A stretch of 64,000 nucleotides of DNA, taken from the NCBI RefSeq assembly GCF_024732245.1, contig NZ_CP093845.1:1364001-1428000 (forward strand). Direction: 5' to 3'. Positions 45,051 through 53,067 of this stretch are shown here, piece after piece (the stretch's first letter is position 1; the number at the start of each line of letters is the position of its first letter). This stretch comes from Dietzia sp. B32. GTDB lineage: Bacteria > Actinomycetota > Actinomycetes > Mycobacteriales > Mycobacteriaceae. The notes below the pieces were generated by a model. It made no database searches. It saw nothing but the letters and a program-made list of their open reading frames with translations, and was not told the origin of the DNA. The position numbers and the translations under genes were made by a program.

Positions 45051-46194
45051 AGACCCGCGGTTCCTCGTCGGCACTCCAGCGCGACATCACCGTGCGGACA
45101 TCGGCGTCGACCCGCGGCGGCGCCGCGCCCCTGGACGAGGCCAGGCGCGGTGCCGCGGCGGGCATGGGGAAGCCCTGGTCCTCCACGAAACCGGCGCGCT
45201 CGGTGGCCTGCGGATGGAGGGTCGCCTCGTGGAGCGTGAGGACAGGGGTGACGCAGGCGTCGAGGTTCTCGAACACCTCGGTCCACTCATCCCGGTCCCG
45301 ACCCGCGAAGACACCCGAGAACACCTGGGTCAGGCCCGGCCAGTTCGCGGGGTTCCACCGATCGGCGAGGTCCGCCGAATCGAGCCCGAGCCCGCCCAGG
45401 AAGCGCTCGTAGAACACGTCCTCCAACGCCCCGACCGCGACGAACTGGCCGTCCGCGCACTCGTACGCACGGTAGAACGGCGCGGACCCGTCGAGCAGAT
45501 TGGTCCCCCGACGCGGTGACCACCGGCCGGCGTGCTCCCACGAACGCAGGAGGGAGGTCAGGGAACTCGCGCCGTCCGCCATCGCGGCGTCCACGACCTG
45601 GCCCCTGCCGGTGCGCTCACGCTCATGGAGTGCGGCCAGTACGCCCACCAGCAGGAACATCGAGCCGCCGCCGAAGTTGCCGACATAGTTCACCGGGGGA
45701 ACCGGCGGGCCGTTCGCCGGCCCCAGCGGCTCCAGCGCACCCGCCAGCGCCAGGTAGTTCACGTCGTGCCCCGCCCGGTGCGCGAGTGGCCCCTCCTGGC
45801 CCCAGCCCGTCATCCGCCCGTAGATCAACCGCGGATTGTCGGCGAGCAGGACGTCGGGGCCGAGGCCCAACTTCTCCATGGTTCCGGGCCTGCCACCCTC
45901 CAACAGGAGGTCGGCGTGACGCAGCAGGTCGCGGACCATGCGCAGTTGGTCGGGATCGGTCAGGTCCGCCTGCAGTTCGCCTCGCCCCCGGAGCATCCCG
46001 GCGTTGGGGTCGGTGACTCCGTCATCGTCCGCCCCGCGCGGCGGGCGCACGATCCGGACGACGTCCGCGCCCAGGTCTGCCAGCATCATGCCGGCGTGCA
46101 ACAGGGGCCCGATGGCCTCCATCTCGACGACCCGGACGCCCGACAGGGGGCCGCCGTGCGGGGTCTCGGCGGCGTCGGCTGGGGTGCTGGTCAC
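45049..46194 (-). CDS. CaiB/BaiF family CoA transferase or racemase (Mcr-like)
   Basis: 381 residues. The class III CoA-transferase fold starts LSGVRVVEMEAIGPLLHAGM and LADLGADVVRIVRP. AMADGASSL near residue 205 supplies Asp, as in alpha-methylacyl-CoA racemase. HDVNYLALAGAL is the usual middle motif. GTG 46194 shares bases with the monooxygenase TGA, so they are one operon. It could racemise a 2-methyl branched acyl-CoA or move CoA to an acid from the ring-opened substrate. Confidence 0.85.
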   Translation of the reverse strand: MTSTPADAAETPHGGPLSGVRVVEMEAIGPLLHAGMMLADLGADVVRIVRPPRGADDDGVTDPNAGMLRGRGELQADLTDPDQLRMVRDLLRHADLLLEGGRPGTMEKLGLGPDVLLADNPRLIYGRMTGWGQEGPLAHRAGHDVNYLALAGALEPLGPANGPPVPPVNYVGNFGGGSMFLLVGVLAALHERERTGRGQVVDAAMADGASSLTSLLRSWEHAGRWSPRRGTNLLDGSAPFYRAYECADGQFVAVGALEDVFYERFLGGLGLDSADLADRWNPANWPGLTQVFSGVFAGRDRDEWTEVFENLDACVTPVLTLHEATLHPQATERAGFVEDQGFPMPAAAPRLASSRGAAPPRVDADVRTVMSRWSADEEPRV

Positions 46195-48179
46195 CGCCGC
46201 TCTGCCAGGGTGCGCGCCGGCTCGAGGTGGAAGTCGTCAGGATCCACCCGGTAGGTCATCTTCCAGTAGTCGTTGATGCGCCACGGCAGCACGGCCACGA
46301 CCCGCCCGTCCGGATTGCGGTACCAGTTCTCCATGCCGGGATGGGTCCACACCATCTGCGCGTGCTGGCGGTCCACCGCCTCGTTGTAGCGATCGTTGAC
46401 CTCGGCCTTGCACTCCACCACCCCGAGGTCGCGGGACCGCATGAGCTCGATCGCGTCCATGATGTAGCGGATCTGGCACTCGAGGATCGTGATGAAGCTC
46501 CCGCCGTGACCCAGGGCAGTGTTCGGCCCGGTCATGATGAAGAAGTTCGGGAGGTCGGGGGCGGTGATCCCGAGGTACGCGCGGGCGTCGTGCTCGCCCC
46601 ACATCTCGGCGGTCGACGCACCCGACCGGCCGACGATGTCCATCGGGTACAGCACCCGGACGCTCTGGAACCCCGTGGCCATCACGATGATGTCCAGCTC
46701 GTGCTCCTGCCCCTCGGAATCCACCAGGCCGGTGGGGGTCACCGCGTCCACGCCCAGCGGGACCAGCTTCACGTGCGGCTTACGCAGCATCGCGAACCAT
46801 CCGTTGTCCAACAGCATGCGCTTGCCGAACGGGGGGTAATCCGGCAACGACGCCTCGATCAGATCGGTGCGGTCACCGAGCTCGTCCCGCAGGTACCGCT
46901 CGTAGAACCTGCGGTGACCGTGGTTGGTGGCGTTGATCGACGCGGTGGGCTCGTCCCAGTCCGGGTCGACCTGCAGGGACGAGTAGACCTTGTCGTTGAA
47001 GATCCACGACAGTCGCGCGCGGTACCACTCGCGGTACCCCGGCACGTGGTCCATCAACCAGTGGACGTCCTCGTCGATGGTGGTGAAGTAGTCGTCGTTG
47101 GGCGCGATCCACTGGGGCGAACGCTGGAAGACGGTCAGTGACCCCACGCGGTCCACGATCGCCGGCCCGATCTGCATCGCGCTGGCGCCAGTTCCCACGA
47201 TCCCCACACGCTTGCCACGCAGCGCCTCTGGGTCATCGAGCTCACTGGGCCACTCCGCCGAGTGGAACAGCTGTCCCCGGAATCCGTTCATGCCGGGAAT
47301 CGCGGGCATCTTGGGCCGGTTCAGCAGCCCGACCGCGCTGATCAGCACCGGCGCATCGAGGATCTCCGACTCCCCGCCCGGCCCACGGACCGTCACGTGC
47401 CACAGCTGACGGTCCTCGTCGAACTCGGCGCGCGTCACCTCGTGGTTGAAGCGCACGTGCCGGTGGATGTCGTTCACCGACGCGAAGTCCTCGAGGTAGG
47501 ACTGCACCTCGTCGCGCTTGCCGAAGTGGGTGGACCAGTTGTGCGGGAAGGAGCTGATCGAATACAGGTGGCTCGGGGTGTCCACCCCGGCCCCCGGGTA
47601 CCGGTTCTCCCACCACGAGCCGCCGACGTCGGCGTTCTTCTCGAGGATGACGTGGGGGATCCCGGCATTGGTCAGCTCGACCGAGGCCAGCATGCCGGCG
47701 ATCCCGGCGCCGATCACGATGGCATGGAGACGGTCCTCGCCGCGGTCGGAGGCGGGGTGGGGGGCTCGGTCGGGCGCCGTCTCGGGCGTGGTCTCGAGAC
47801 CGGGCGCGGTCTTGGCGCGGGGTCCGTTGACGATCTCGGCCATCATCGGGCCGAAGTCCTCGGGCACGGTCTCACCGCAGGTGAAGTCGAGGATCGGGCC
47901 GACCTCGGACGCGGCGAGGGTGCGCCTCTCGGGCATACCCGCGTCCCACCACTGCTCGACCGCGGTGACCAACCCCTGCTGGATCTCGGCGCGGATCTCC
48001 TCGGGCAGTCCCCCGGTGGCGTTGTCGTCCATTCCCCTACTGCGGGTCGGCTGGAAACGGGGCTCGGTCCAGCGCTCGTCGCCGGTGAGTTCCAGCAGGA
48101 CGGCGAGCATGGTCGGGATGTTGCCGCCACGCACTGCCGATCGAAGACGGGCCCGATCCTGTTCGCTGATGCTGTTCAT
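46191..48179 (-). CDS. Flavin-dependent Baeyer-Villiger monooxygenase
   Basis: 662 residues, long for the family because of an N-terminal extension of about 145 residues. FAD loop VIGAGIAGMLASVEL, then GGSWWENRYPGAGVDTPSHL. The BVMO fingerprint is FRGQLFHSAEWP, and the NADPH loop is VGIVGTGASAMQIGP. It inserts oxygen next to a ketone to give an ester or lactone. The extension type resembles actinobacterial BVMOs acting on cyclic or terpenoid/steroid ketones. The start region carries a palindromic operator-like site. Confidence 0.9.
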   Translation of the reverse strand: MNSISEQDRARLRSAVRGGNIPTMLAVLLELTGDERWTEPRFQPTRSRGMDDNATGGLPEEIRAEIQQGLVTAVEQWWDAGMPERRTLAASEVGPILDFTCGETVPEDFGPMMAEIVNGPRAKTAPGLETTPETAPDRAPHPASDRGEDRLHAIVIGAGIAGMLASVELTNAGIPHVILEKNADVGGSWWENRYPGAGVDTPSHLYSISSFPHNWSTHFGKRDEVQSYLEDFASVNDIHRHVRFNHEVTRAEFDEDRQLWHVTVRGPGGESEILDAPVLISAVGLLNRPKMPAIPGMNGFRGQLFHSAEWPSELDDPEALRGKRVGIVGTGASAMQIGPAIVDRVGSLTVFQRSPQWIAPNDDYFTTIDEDVHWLMDHVPGYREWYRARLSWIFNDKVYSSLQVDPDWDEPTASINATNHGHRRFYERYLRDELGDRTDLIEASLPDYPPFGKRMLLDNGWFAMLRKPHVKLVPLGVDAVTPTGLVDSEGQEHELDIIVMATGFQSVRVLYPMDIVGRSGASTAEMWGEHDARAYLGITAPDLPNFFIMTGPNTALGHGGSFITILECQIRYIMDAIELMRSRDLGVVECKAEVNDRYNEAVDRQHAQMVWTHPGMENWYRNPDGRVVAVLPWRINDYWKMTYRVDPDDFHLEPARTLAERR

Positions 48180-48187
48180 AACGAGCG

Positions 48188-48207
48188 AGACTAACAGCAG
48201 TTAGTCT
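48188..48207. promoter_or_regulatory. Perfect palindrome, probable TetR-type operator
   Basis: AGACTAAC-AGCA-GTTAGTCT, a perfect 8-bp inverted repeat 9 bases upstream of the monooxygenase start. Related sites are at 52055-52074 (TGACTAAC-AGTG-GTTACCCT, upstream of the Fe-alcohol dehydrogenase) and a weaker ACTAACGATCGTCAGC at 48299-48314 before the ligase gene. The adjacent TetR gene is the obvious candidate regulator. Confidence 0.75.
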
Positions 48208-48360
48208 CCGCGGCCAGAGGTTGCCGGATTTCGGCCTGGTAGTTGTACGACCTCCGCTTGACGGCGTTTTCTCCGGCTGCCACTATGAGCCAAGTCATAC
48301 TAACGATCGTCAGCCGCTATCGCCGGGGATCGAGCTCTTCAGCAGAAAGGCGCCACCAGC

Positions 48361-49980
48361 ATGAACCCGACGACCGAGGCATCACGGACCGAGGCAGCAC
48401 GCGGCCGGCCCCTGACGGCATACCAGTCGTCGCTCCTGGGTCGCGCCACCCTGGGGGATCAGCTCCGTCGCCACGCCCAGAGCCGGGCGTCCAAGCCCGC
48501 CATCGTCGCCTATGCGGGCGACGGCCAGCGGACCGTGACCACCTACGGGGACCTCAACGCGGACGCCAACCGGGCAGCCCACATGCTCCTCGACCTGGGC
48601 GTCACCCGAGGAGACCGGGTGGCGATCATGGCCCGAAACCGTGTCGAATCAGTGGTCGCCTACTACGGCGCGCTCAAGATCGGGGCCGCCTACTCCGGGA
48701 TCAACGTGCTGTTCGGCGAGGCCGAGGTCCGCCAGCAGATCGAACACCTGGAGCCCGCGGCGATGGTCGTGGCCGCCGAGTTCCTGCCCGTCCTCACCGC
48801 GGCGCTCGAGCCCCTCGCGTCGCGCCCGGAACTCATCGTGATCGACGGCGCCCCCGGCCACCGGGACTTCCGGGACCTTCTCGACGCCGCGTCGGACTCC
48901 GAGCCCGACTGCGATGTGGACGAGCACGACCTCGCGATGATCGTCTACACCAGTGGAACCGAGGCGGCCCCCAAGGGCGTGATGCTGCCCCACCGCAACT
49001 ACCTCATCTCCACCGCACCTGCCTATACCTGGGGCCTGCGCTGCCGGGACGACGACGTCTGGCTGTACGTCATGCCGTTCCACACCATCGCGGGGATCGG
49101 CTCCCTGACGTCTCTCCTCCTGCTGGGCGCGACTCTCGTCCTTCCGGCGAGCCTCGACCCCGCCGTCGCGCTCGACATGATCAAGACCGAACAGATCACC
49201 GTCCTCGCCCAGACCCCGACGTTCTTCCTCTCACTGGCGGACCACCCCGACTTCGGCCCCGAGACCGTGGGCACGGTCGAACGCTGCCTCACCTACGGCG
49301 GCCAGGTGCTGCCCCGGACCGTCGACGCCTGGCACCACGCCGCGCCCCGGTCGGTCTGGGGGACGTACTGGGGACAGTCCGAGCTGACCCAGCTGGGCTC
49401 GGTGGGCTGGTTCAAGCGGCTCGAGGACGTCCCCGACCAGGACCCCACCTGGATCGGCAAGCCCGTGGGGCACCTCGAGGTCAAGGTCGTCGACGCCGAC
49501 GGAGCCGAGGCCGAGAGCGGCGAACTCCTGTGCCGGACGCCTTCGGTGATGGCCGGCTACTTCAAGGAACCCGAGAAGACCGCCGCCGTACTGGAGGGTG
49601 GCTGGGTCCACACCGGCGACATCGTCCGCCGCGACGCGGAGGGCAATCTGTTCTTCCTCGACCGCAACAAGGACATGATCAAGACCGGCGGATACAACGT
49701 CTCCTCCCAGGAGGTCGAGCGCGAGCTGCAGCAGCATCCCGACGTGGTGCGCTCCGCTGTCGTCGGACTGCCCGACGAGCGCTGGTCCGAGGTGGTCACC
49801 GGGTTCGTGATCGCCCGCGCCGGCAGTGGGATCACCGGCGACGAACTCCGAGACCACTGCAAGAAGACCCTTGCGGGCTATAAGGTCCCCAAGGAGATCA
49901 CCATCGTGGACGAGCTCCCCGTGGACCCCCAGGGCAAGCTCCTCAAGAGGGAGCTGCGCCGCCTGTACGCGAAGGACTGA
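48361..49980 (+). CDS. Acyl-CoA ligase (AMP-forming)
   Basis: 539 residues of the ANL superfamily. Phosphate loop MIVYTSGTEAAPKGVML near residue 200, the TGD motif in VHTGDIVRRDAEGNLFFLDR, the hinge IKTGGYNVSSQEVE and the catalytic Lys region DPQGKLLKREL. It activates a carboxylic acid, probably one arising from the ring cleavage initiated by the divergent monooxygenase. AGAAAGG lies before the ATG. The TetR gene follows within a few bases. Confidence 0.9.
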   Translation: MNPTTEASRTEAARGRPLTAYQSSLLGRATLGDQLRRHAQSRASKPAIVAYAGDGQRTVTTYGDLNADANRAAHMLLDLGVTRGDRVAIMARNRVESVVAYYGALKIGAAYSGINVLFGEAEVRQQIEHLEPAAMVVAAEFLPVLTAALEPLASRPELIVIDGAPGHRDFRDLLDAASDSEPDCDVDEHDLAMIVYTSGTEAAPKGVMLPHRNYLISTAPAYTWGLRCRDDDVWLYVMPFHTIAGIGSLTSLLLLGATLVLPASLDPAVALDMIKTEQITVLAQTPTFFLSLADHPDFGPETVGTVERCLTYGGQVLPRTVDAWHHAAPRSVWGTYWGQSELTQLGSVGWFKRLEDVPDQDPTWIGKPVGHLEVKVVDADGAEAESGELLCRTPSVMAGYFKEPEKTAAVLEGGWVHTGDIVRRDAEGNLFFLDRNKDMIKTGGYNVSSQEVERELQQHPDVVRSAVVGLPDERWSEVVTGFVIARAGSGITGDELRDHCKKTLAGYKVPKEITIVDELPVDPQGKLLKRELRRLYAKD

Positions 49981-49984
49981 GACG

Positions 49985-50653
49985 CTGAACACCGACCCCG
50001 CCCCCTCGATCTCGCCGACCCGCGAGGGGGACTCCGCACCTGCCCCGGGCAGCCGACGCGACGCCATCCTCACCGCGGCCGCCCGCTACTTCGCCGCCGA
50101 GGGCTACCACTCCGCCGGCATGCGGGGCATCGCGGACTCCGTGGGCATCAAGGGGGCGAGCCTCTACAACCACTTCGGGTCCAAGGAGGAGATCCTCTAC
50201 GCGATCGCGCTGAAGATGACCCGCGACCCGGTGGAGGAACACCTCGTCGTCCTCGATGAGCCCGGTTCCCCTGCGGAACGCCTGACCAGGTTGATCGGCG
50301 TCCACCTGCGCCACCTCGCCGTCCACCGGGTCGAGCACCTGGTGAGCCTCAGGGAGCTCGCGGCGCTGACCCCCGAACACCGCGACCACGTCGTGGACTA
50401 CCGCAAGTACTACCAGCGGCGGGTCCGCGACGTGGTCGCCGCAGGCGTCCGGACTGGCGAGTTCCACGTGGCGGATCCGTTGCGCGCGTCCGTCGCCTCG
50501 CTCGACCTCATGAACGGCGTGAGCTGGTGGCTGCGCGACGACCACAACGTCGACGCGCTCGTGGACACCTACGTCGACTACATCGTCGGCGGCATCCTGC
50601 GCCACGATGCGGGTGCTCCCCCGCCGCACGACGGACCCGCCACCGAGGGTTGA
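49985..50653 (+). CDS. TetR-family transcriptional regulator
   Basis: About 222 residues. The HTH reads RRDAILTAAARYFAAEGYHS and RGIADSVGIKGASLYNHFGS. The C-terminal ligand domain ends MNGVSWWLRDDHNVDALVDT. No ATG or GTG precedes the HTH after the ligase stop; CTG 49985 is a placeholder and the true start may lie inside ligD-like upstream coding of the ligase. It probably represses this cluster through the ACTAAC-N4-GTTAG sites. Confidence 0.82.
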   Translation: MNTDPAPSISPTREGDSAPAPGSRRDAILTAAARYFAAEGYHSAGMRGIADSVGIKGASLYNHFGSKEEILYAIALKMTRDPVEEHLVVLDEPGSPAERLTRLIGVHLRHLAVHRVEHLVSLRELAALTPEHRDHVVDYRKYYQRRVRDVVAAGVRTGEFHVADPLRASVASLDLMNGVSWWLRDDHNVDALVDTYVDYIVGGILRHDAGAPPPHDGPATEG

Positions 50654-50695
50654 TGGCCCCCACCAGGGCGTGACCCGCTCAGCGGACACAAGACG

Positions 50696-50736
50696 ATCGG
50701 CCCCCGACCACCTGCCGCAGGTGGTCGGGGGCCGAT
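50696..50736. terminator. Bidirectional terminator, near-perfect 19-bp stem
   Basis: ATCGGCCCCCGACCACCTG / CAGGTGGTCGGGGGCCGAT around CCG, between the convergent TetR and Fe-alcohol dehydrogenase genes. Confidence 0.88.
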
Positions 50737-50760
50737 CTCGTCAGTGGCTCGCCGCAGGCG

Positions 50761-51930
50761 TCAGAGTGCGCGCCGCAGCACGGGGACCAGCGCGTCCGCG
50801 CCGTCGATCGGGTTGGGGTTGGTCCCGCACCAGATGTCCTTGAACGTGTACATCGCCAGATCGGGCAGGTCCTCCTCGGACAGGCCGACCTCCGTGAGGG
50901 TCTGCGGCATGCCGAGCTCACGGATGAGCTCCTCGGCGAGCTCGTGGGCGGGCCGGTCCGGCTGCCCGAACGCCACACTGATCAGCGCCTGCCGGTGCTC
51001 GTTGACGGGACGGTTGTGCTCCAGCGCGTGCGGGGCCATCACACAGGAGGTGTAGCCGTGCGGCACCTTGAAGGACCCGCCGAGCGCGTGCCCCACGGCG
51101 TGACTGACACCCATGTCGAGGCCGGCGACGATGGCGACCATCGACGACCAGGCACCCACCTGGCACATCAGCCGGGCGTCCATGTCCTCCGGGTTGGCCT
51201 TGACCCGGGTCAGCCCCTCGGACAGCAGGCGGATCGCGTTCATCGCCATGCCGTCGTAGTACCCGTTGGACTTGAGCGAGCCCAGGGTCTCGAAGGCGTG
51301 GTCGAGCGCGCGGACGCCCGTCGAGAGCCACAGCCATTCCGGGGTGTGGCGGGTGATGGCGGGGTCCAGGATGACGGCCTTCGGGGTCATCGCCGGGTGG
51401 ACGTACCCCTCCTTCACGTTGGTCTTCTCGTCCGTGGACCCGGCCAGTGCGTTGAACTCGCCGCCCGCCAGGGTCGTGGGGGCGATGACGACGGGGATAC
51501 GCGGCGGCGCGAACGACGGCGCGGACACCGAGGTGTCCTCATTGACCTGCATGTGGAAGGGGTCCATCGCGTCGGTGTCCCGCACGTCGTGCTCGAGCAT
51601 CACCGCGAGGATCTTGGTCAGGTCCGTCGCGGAACCGCCGCCCACACACAGCAGCATGTCGGGACGGGCCTCGGCCGCCACCTTCGTCGCAGCGATCACG
51701 TCCTCACGCGGGACATGCGGGCGGACTGCGTCGAAGAGGCCCACGAACCGCGGTCCGAGGGCGTCGGTGATGCGGGTGATCTCATCCGTCTGGGAGTTGA
51801 GGGTTCCGCTGCACACGATGAAGACGCGCTGCGCGCCGAGCAGGTCCGCTTCCTGCACCGCGGCCTCCGCCACCGGCGTCCCGGTATGGACCCTCTCCAT
51901 CGACGGCATGGAGACAAGTGATGACTGCAT
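50761..51930 (-). CDS. Iron-containing alcohol dehydrogenase
   Basis: 389 residues. GGGSATDLTKILAVML is the NAD-binding Gly-rich motif. Metal ligands are Asp and His residues in VRALDHAFETLGS, GVSHAVGHALGGSFKVPHGY and downstream. The group III family includes maleylacetate reductases and hydroxyacid-oxoacid transhydrogenases. In this cluster it may oxidise an alcohol freed from the lactone/ester made by the monooxygenase. Two palindromic sites lie 120-170 bases upstream. Confidence 0.88.
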   Translation of the reverse strand: MQSSLVSMPSMERVHTGTPVAEAAVQEADLLGAQRVFIVCSGTLNSQTDEITRITDALGPRFVGLFDAVRPHVPREDVIAATKVAAEARPDMLLCVGGGSATDLTKILAVMLEHDVRDTDAMDPFHMQVNEDTSVSAPSFAPPRIPVVIAPTTLAGGEFNALAGSTDEKTNVKEGYVHPAMTPKAVILDPAITRHTPEWLWLSTGVRALDHAFETLGSLKSNGYYDGMAMNAIRLLSEGLTRVKANPEDMDARLMCQVGAWSSMVAIVAGLDMGVSHAVGHALGGSFKVPHGYTSCVMAPHALEHNRPVNEHRQALISVAFGQPDRPAHELAEELIRELGMPQTLTEVGLSEEDLPDLAMYTFKDIWCGTNPNPIDGADALVPVLRRAL

Positions 51931-52054
51931 GAGATGACCATCTTTCTCATCGAGACTCGAGCCCTGTGATCCCGGTCCTGCCGGCCGCGGCCACCGCGCA
52001 GGGGCCGTGAAGGGGCTGAGCTAACGTTCGCCGGCCTGCTGTCGCACGTCGGCG

Positions 52055-52074
52055 TGACTAACAGTGGTTACCCT
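52055..52074. promoter_or_regulatory. ACTAAC-type operator, second site
   Basis: TGACTAAC-AGTG-GTTACCCT shares 15 of 20 positions with the perfect palindrome at 48188, including ACTAACAG and GTTA. Placed upstream of the Fe-alcohol dehydrogenase. Confidence 0.6.
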
Positions 52075-52084
52075 ACAGAACAGT

Positions 52085-52098
52085 TGTGGTCCACACCA
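52085..52098. promoter_or_regulatory. TGTGGTCCACACCA operator-like site
   Basis: Contains the palindrome TGTGG-T-CCACA. The same 14 bases occur in reverse complement at 56481-56494, between the acyl-CoA synthetase and enoyl-CoA hydratase starts. Confidence 0.65.
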
Positions 52099-52296
52099 CA
52101 GTTAATTTCGCCGGGCGGGGATCGGGCCCACGCGGGCGACCCCAGAGCTCGATGGTTCGCCGAAGTTGCAGGTAATCACACCTGCGATCGGAGCAATGCT
52201 GCGGCCGACGCCGATAGCGGACGCCGCACGAGGGGTCGAGAAGAACGCGACGAGCCGGAAACCTAACCACCGTTTGCCCACTGTTGCCGACCTCCG

Positions 52297-52357
52297 ACGG
52301 TTCGGCCCACCGAGTGACTGTGCGCGCTCGAGGCAGCTGCGCTCCTCGTCGTCGTCG
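52297..52357 (+). repeat. GGTTCGGC/(GTC)n intergenic element, copy g
   Basis: ACGGTTCGGCCCACCGAGTG, then about 28 bases, then CTCGTCGTCGTCG. The closest relative is copy d at 39612. Confidence 0.6.
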
Positions 52358-52425
52358 ACCTTCCAGGGGGCACCAACGTCGCTGCACGCCCACCATCGCT
52401 GCCACACGACGCATCCGCGCGCAAA

Positions 52426-52464
52426 GCCTGCAGCCGCCCACGAAAATTCGTGAGCGGCTGCAGG
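52426..52464 (-). terminator. Terminator hairpin for the symporter operon
   Basis: CCTGCAGCCGC..CACGAA / TTCGTG..GCGGCTGCAGG around AA, nearly perfect over 18 bp. It lies downstream of the minus-strand acyl-CoA synthetase/symporter/membrane-protein operon. Confidence 0.75.
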
Positions 52465-52484
52465 ATTCGCGCGCGGCTGAGGGG

Positions 52485-52590
52485 GACGCGGGGTGGGCGC
52501 GGCGGGCGAGGGACGCGGGGCGGGCGGGGGACGCGGTGCGGGCGGGGGACGCGGTGCGGGCGGGGGACGCGGTGCGGGCGGGGTGGGCGG
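52485..52590. repeat. 18-bp G-rich tandem repeat
   Basis: Three perfect units GGGGGACGCGGTGCGGGC (52526-52543, 52544-52561, 52562-52579) with two degenerate units to the left and a decayed one to the right. One strand is almost pure G-runs, so it could form G-quadruplexes and could vary in length. Confidence 0.85.
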
Positions 52591-52629
52591 CGGTGGCGGC
52601 AGGAGGGGCCGACCGCGGGAGAGCGTCGG

Positions 52630-53067
52630 TCAGTCGTCGGCCGCCGCCAGCCGCTTCTCGTCGATCGTGCGGTCAAAGACGAACGCGTACAGCAGCCCCG
52701 CGCCGACGGCCGTGTACGGCCAGATGAAGTAGACGATGACGCCCATCGACATCGGCAGGCTCCAGAGGGTGGCGTCGCCGCTCGCGGTGAGGACCGACCA
52801 CAGCACCAGCACGCCCAGACCGCCGCAGTAGGCACCGATGGCGATCGAGGACATCCGGTCCCAGGTGCCGTCGGCGCGCAGTGAGCCCAACAGCATCATG
52901 GCCAGCGCGAACAGCGGCACGGAGAGGAACACCATCTGCCAGGTGTCGGTGAGCATCCCGATCAGGGCGAAGGCGGCGACGCCGACGAACGCGTGGACGA
53001 GGGCTCCCGCGCGCGTGTGCTCGGGGACGGGGGCGCCGGAACGGGCGAGTGCAGTCAGGTCAGACAT
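52630..53067 (-). CDS. Small membrane protein partnered with the symporter
   Basis: 145 residues with four membrane spans (ALVHAFVGVAAFALIGMLTD, VFLSVPLFALAMMLLGSL, SSIAIGAYCGGLGVLVLWSV, GVIVYFIWPYTAVGAGLLYA). The ATG lies 8 bases inside the symporter gene, so it is translated with it. In related loci a small DUF485-like protein accompanies SSS transporters; this one is longer and of no family I can name. It may be an accessory subunit. Confidence 0.7.
   Translation of the reverse strand: MSDLTALARSGAPVPEHTRAGALVHAFVGVAAFALIGMLTDTWQMVFLSVPLFALAMMLLGSLRADGTWDRMSSIAIGAYCGGLGVLVLWSVLTASGDATLWSLPMSMGVIVYFIWPYTAVGAGLLYAFVFDRTIDEKRLAAADD

Larger units (their letters stand above)
51931..52629. other. 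Long intergenic region with operators, GTC element, hairpin and tandem repeats
   Basis: Between the dehydrogenase start and the small membrane protein stop lie, in order, the ACTAAC-type site (52055-52074), the TGTGGTCCACACCA site (52085-52098), GTC element copy g, a 39-bp palindrome (52426-52464) and a G-rich 18-bp tandem repeat (52485-52590). No gene was recognised. Confidence 0.6.

Noticed and set aside
43700-45286. 528-codon minus-strand frame joining the DUF6328-like gene to the region upstream
   Set aside because: The part above 44257 is antisense to the DUF4287-like gene and repeat DNA; the strong ribosome site at ATG 44257 fixes the start.
44932-45519. Small ORFs with V-V-V-V-V-V runs starting in the GTC elements
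   Set aside because: No consistent start, ribosome site or downstream conservation among copies; treated as a DNA repeat rather than a peptide family.
52485-52590. Possible CRISPR array
   Set aside because: The units are directly adjacent with no spacers and only 18 bp long; this is a minisatellite.
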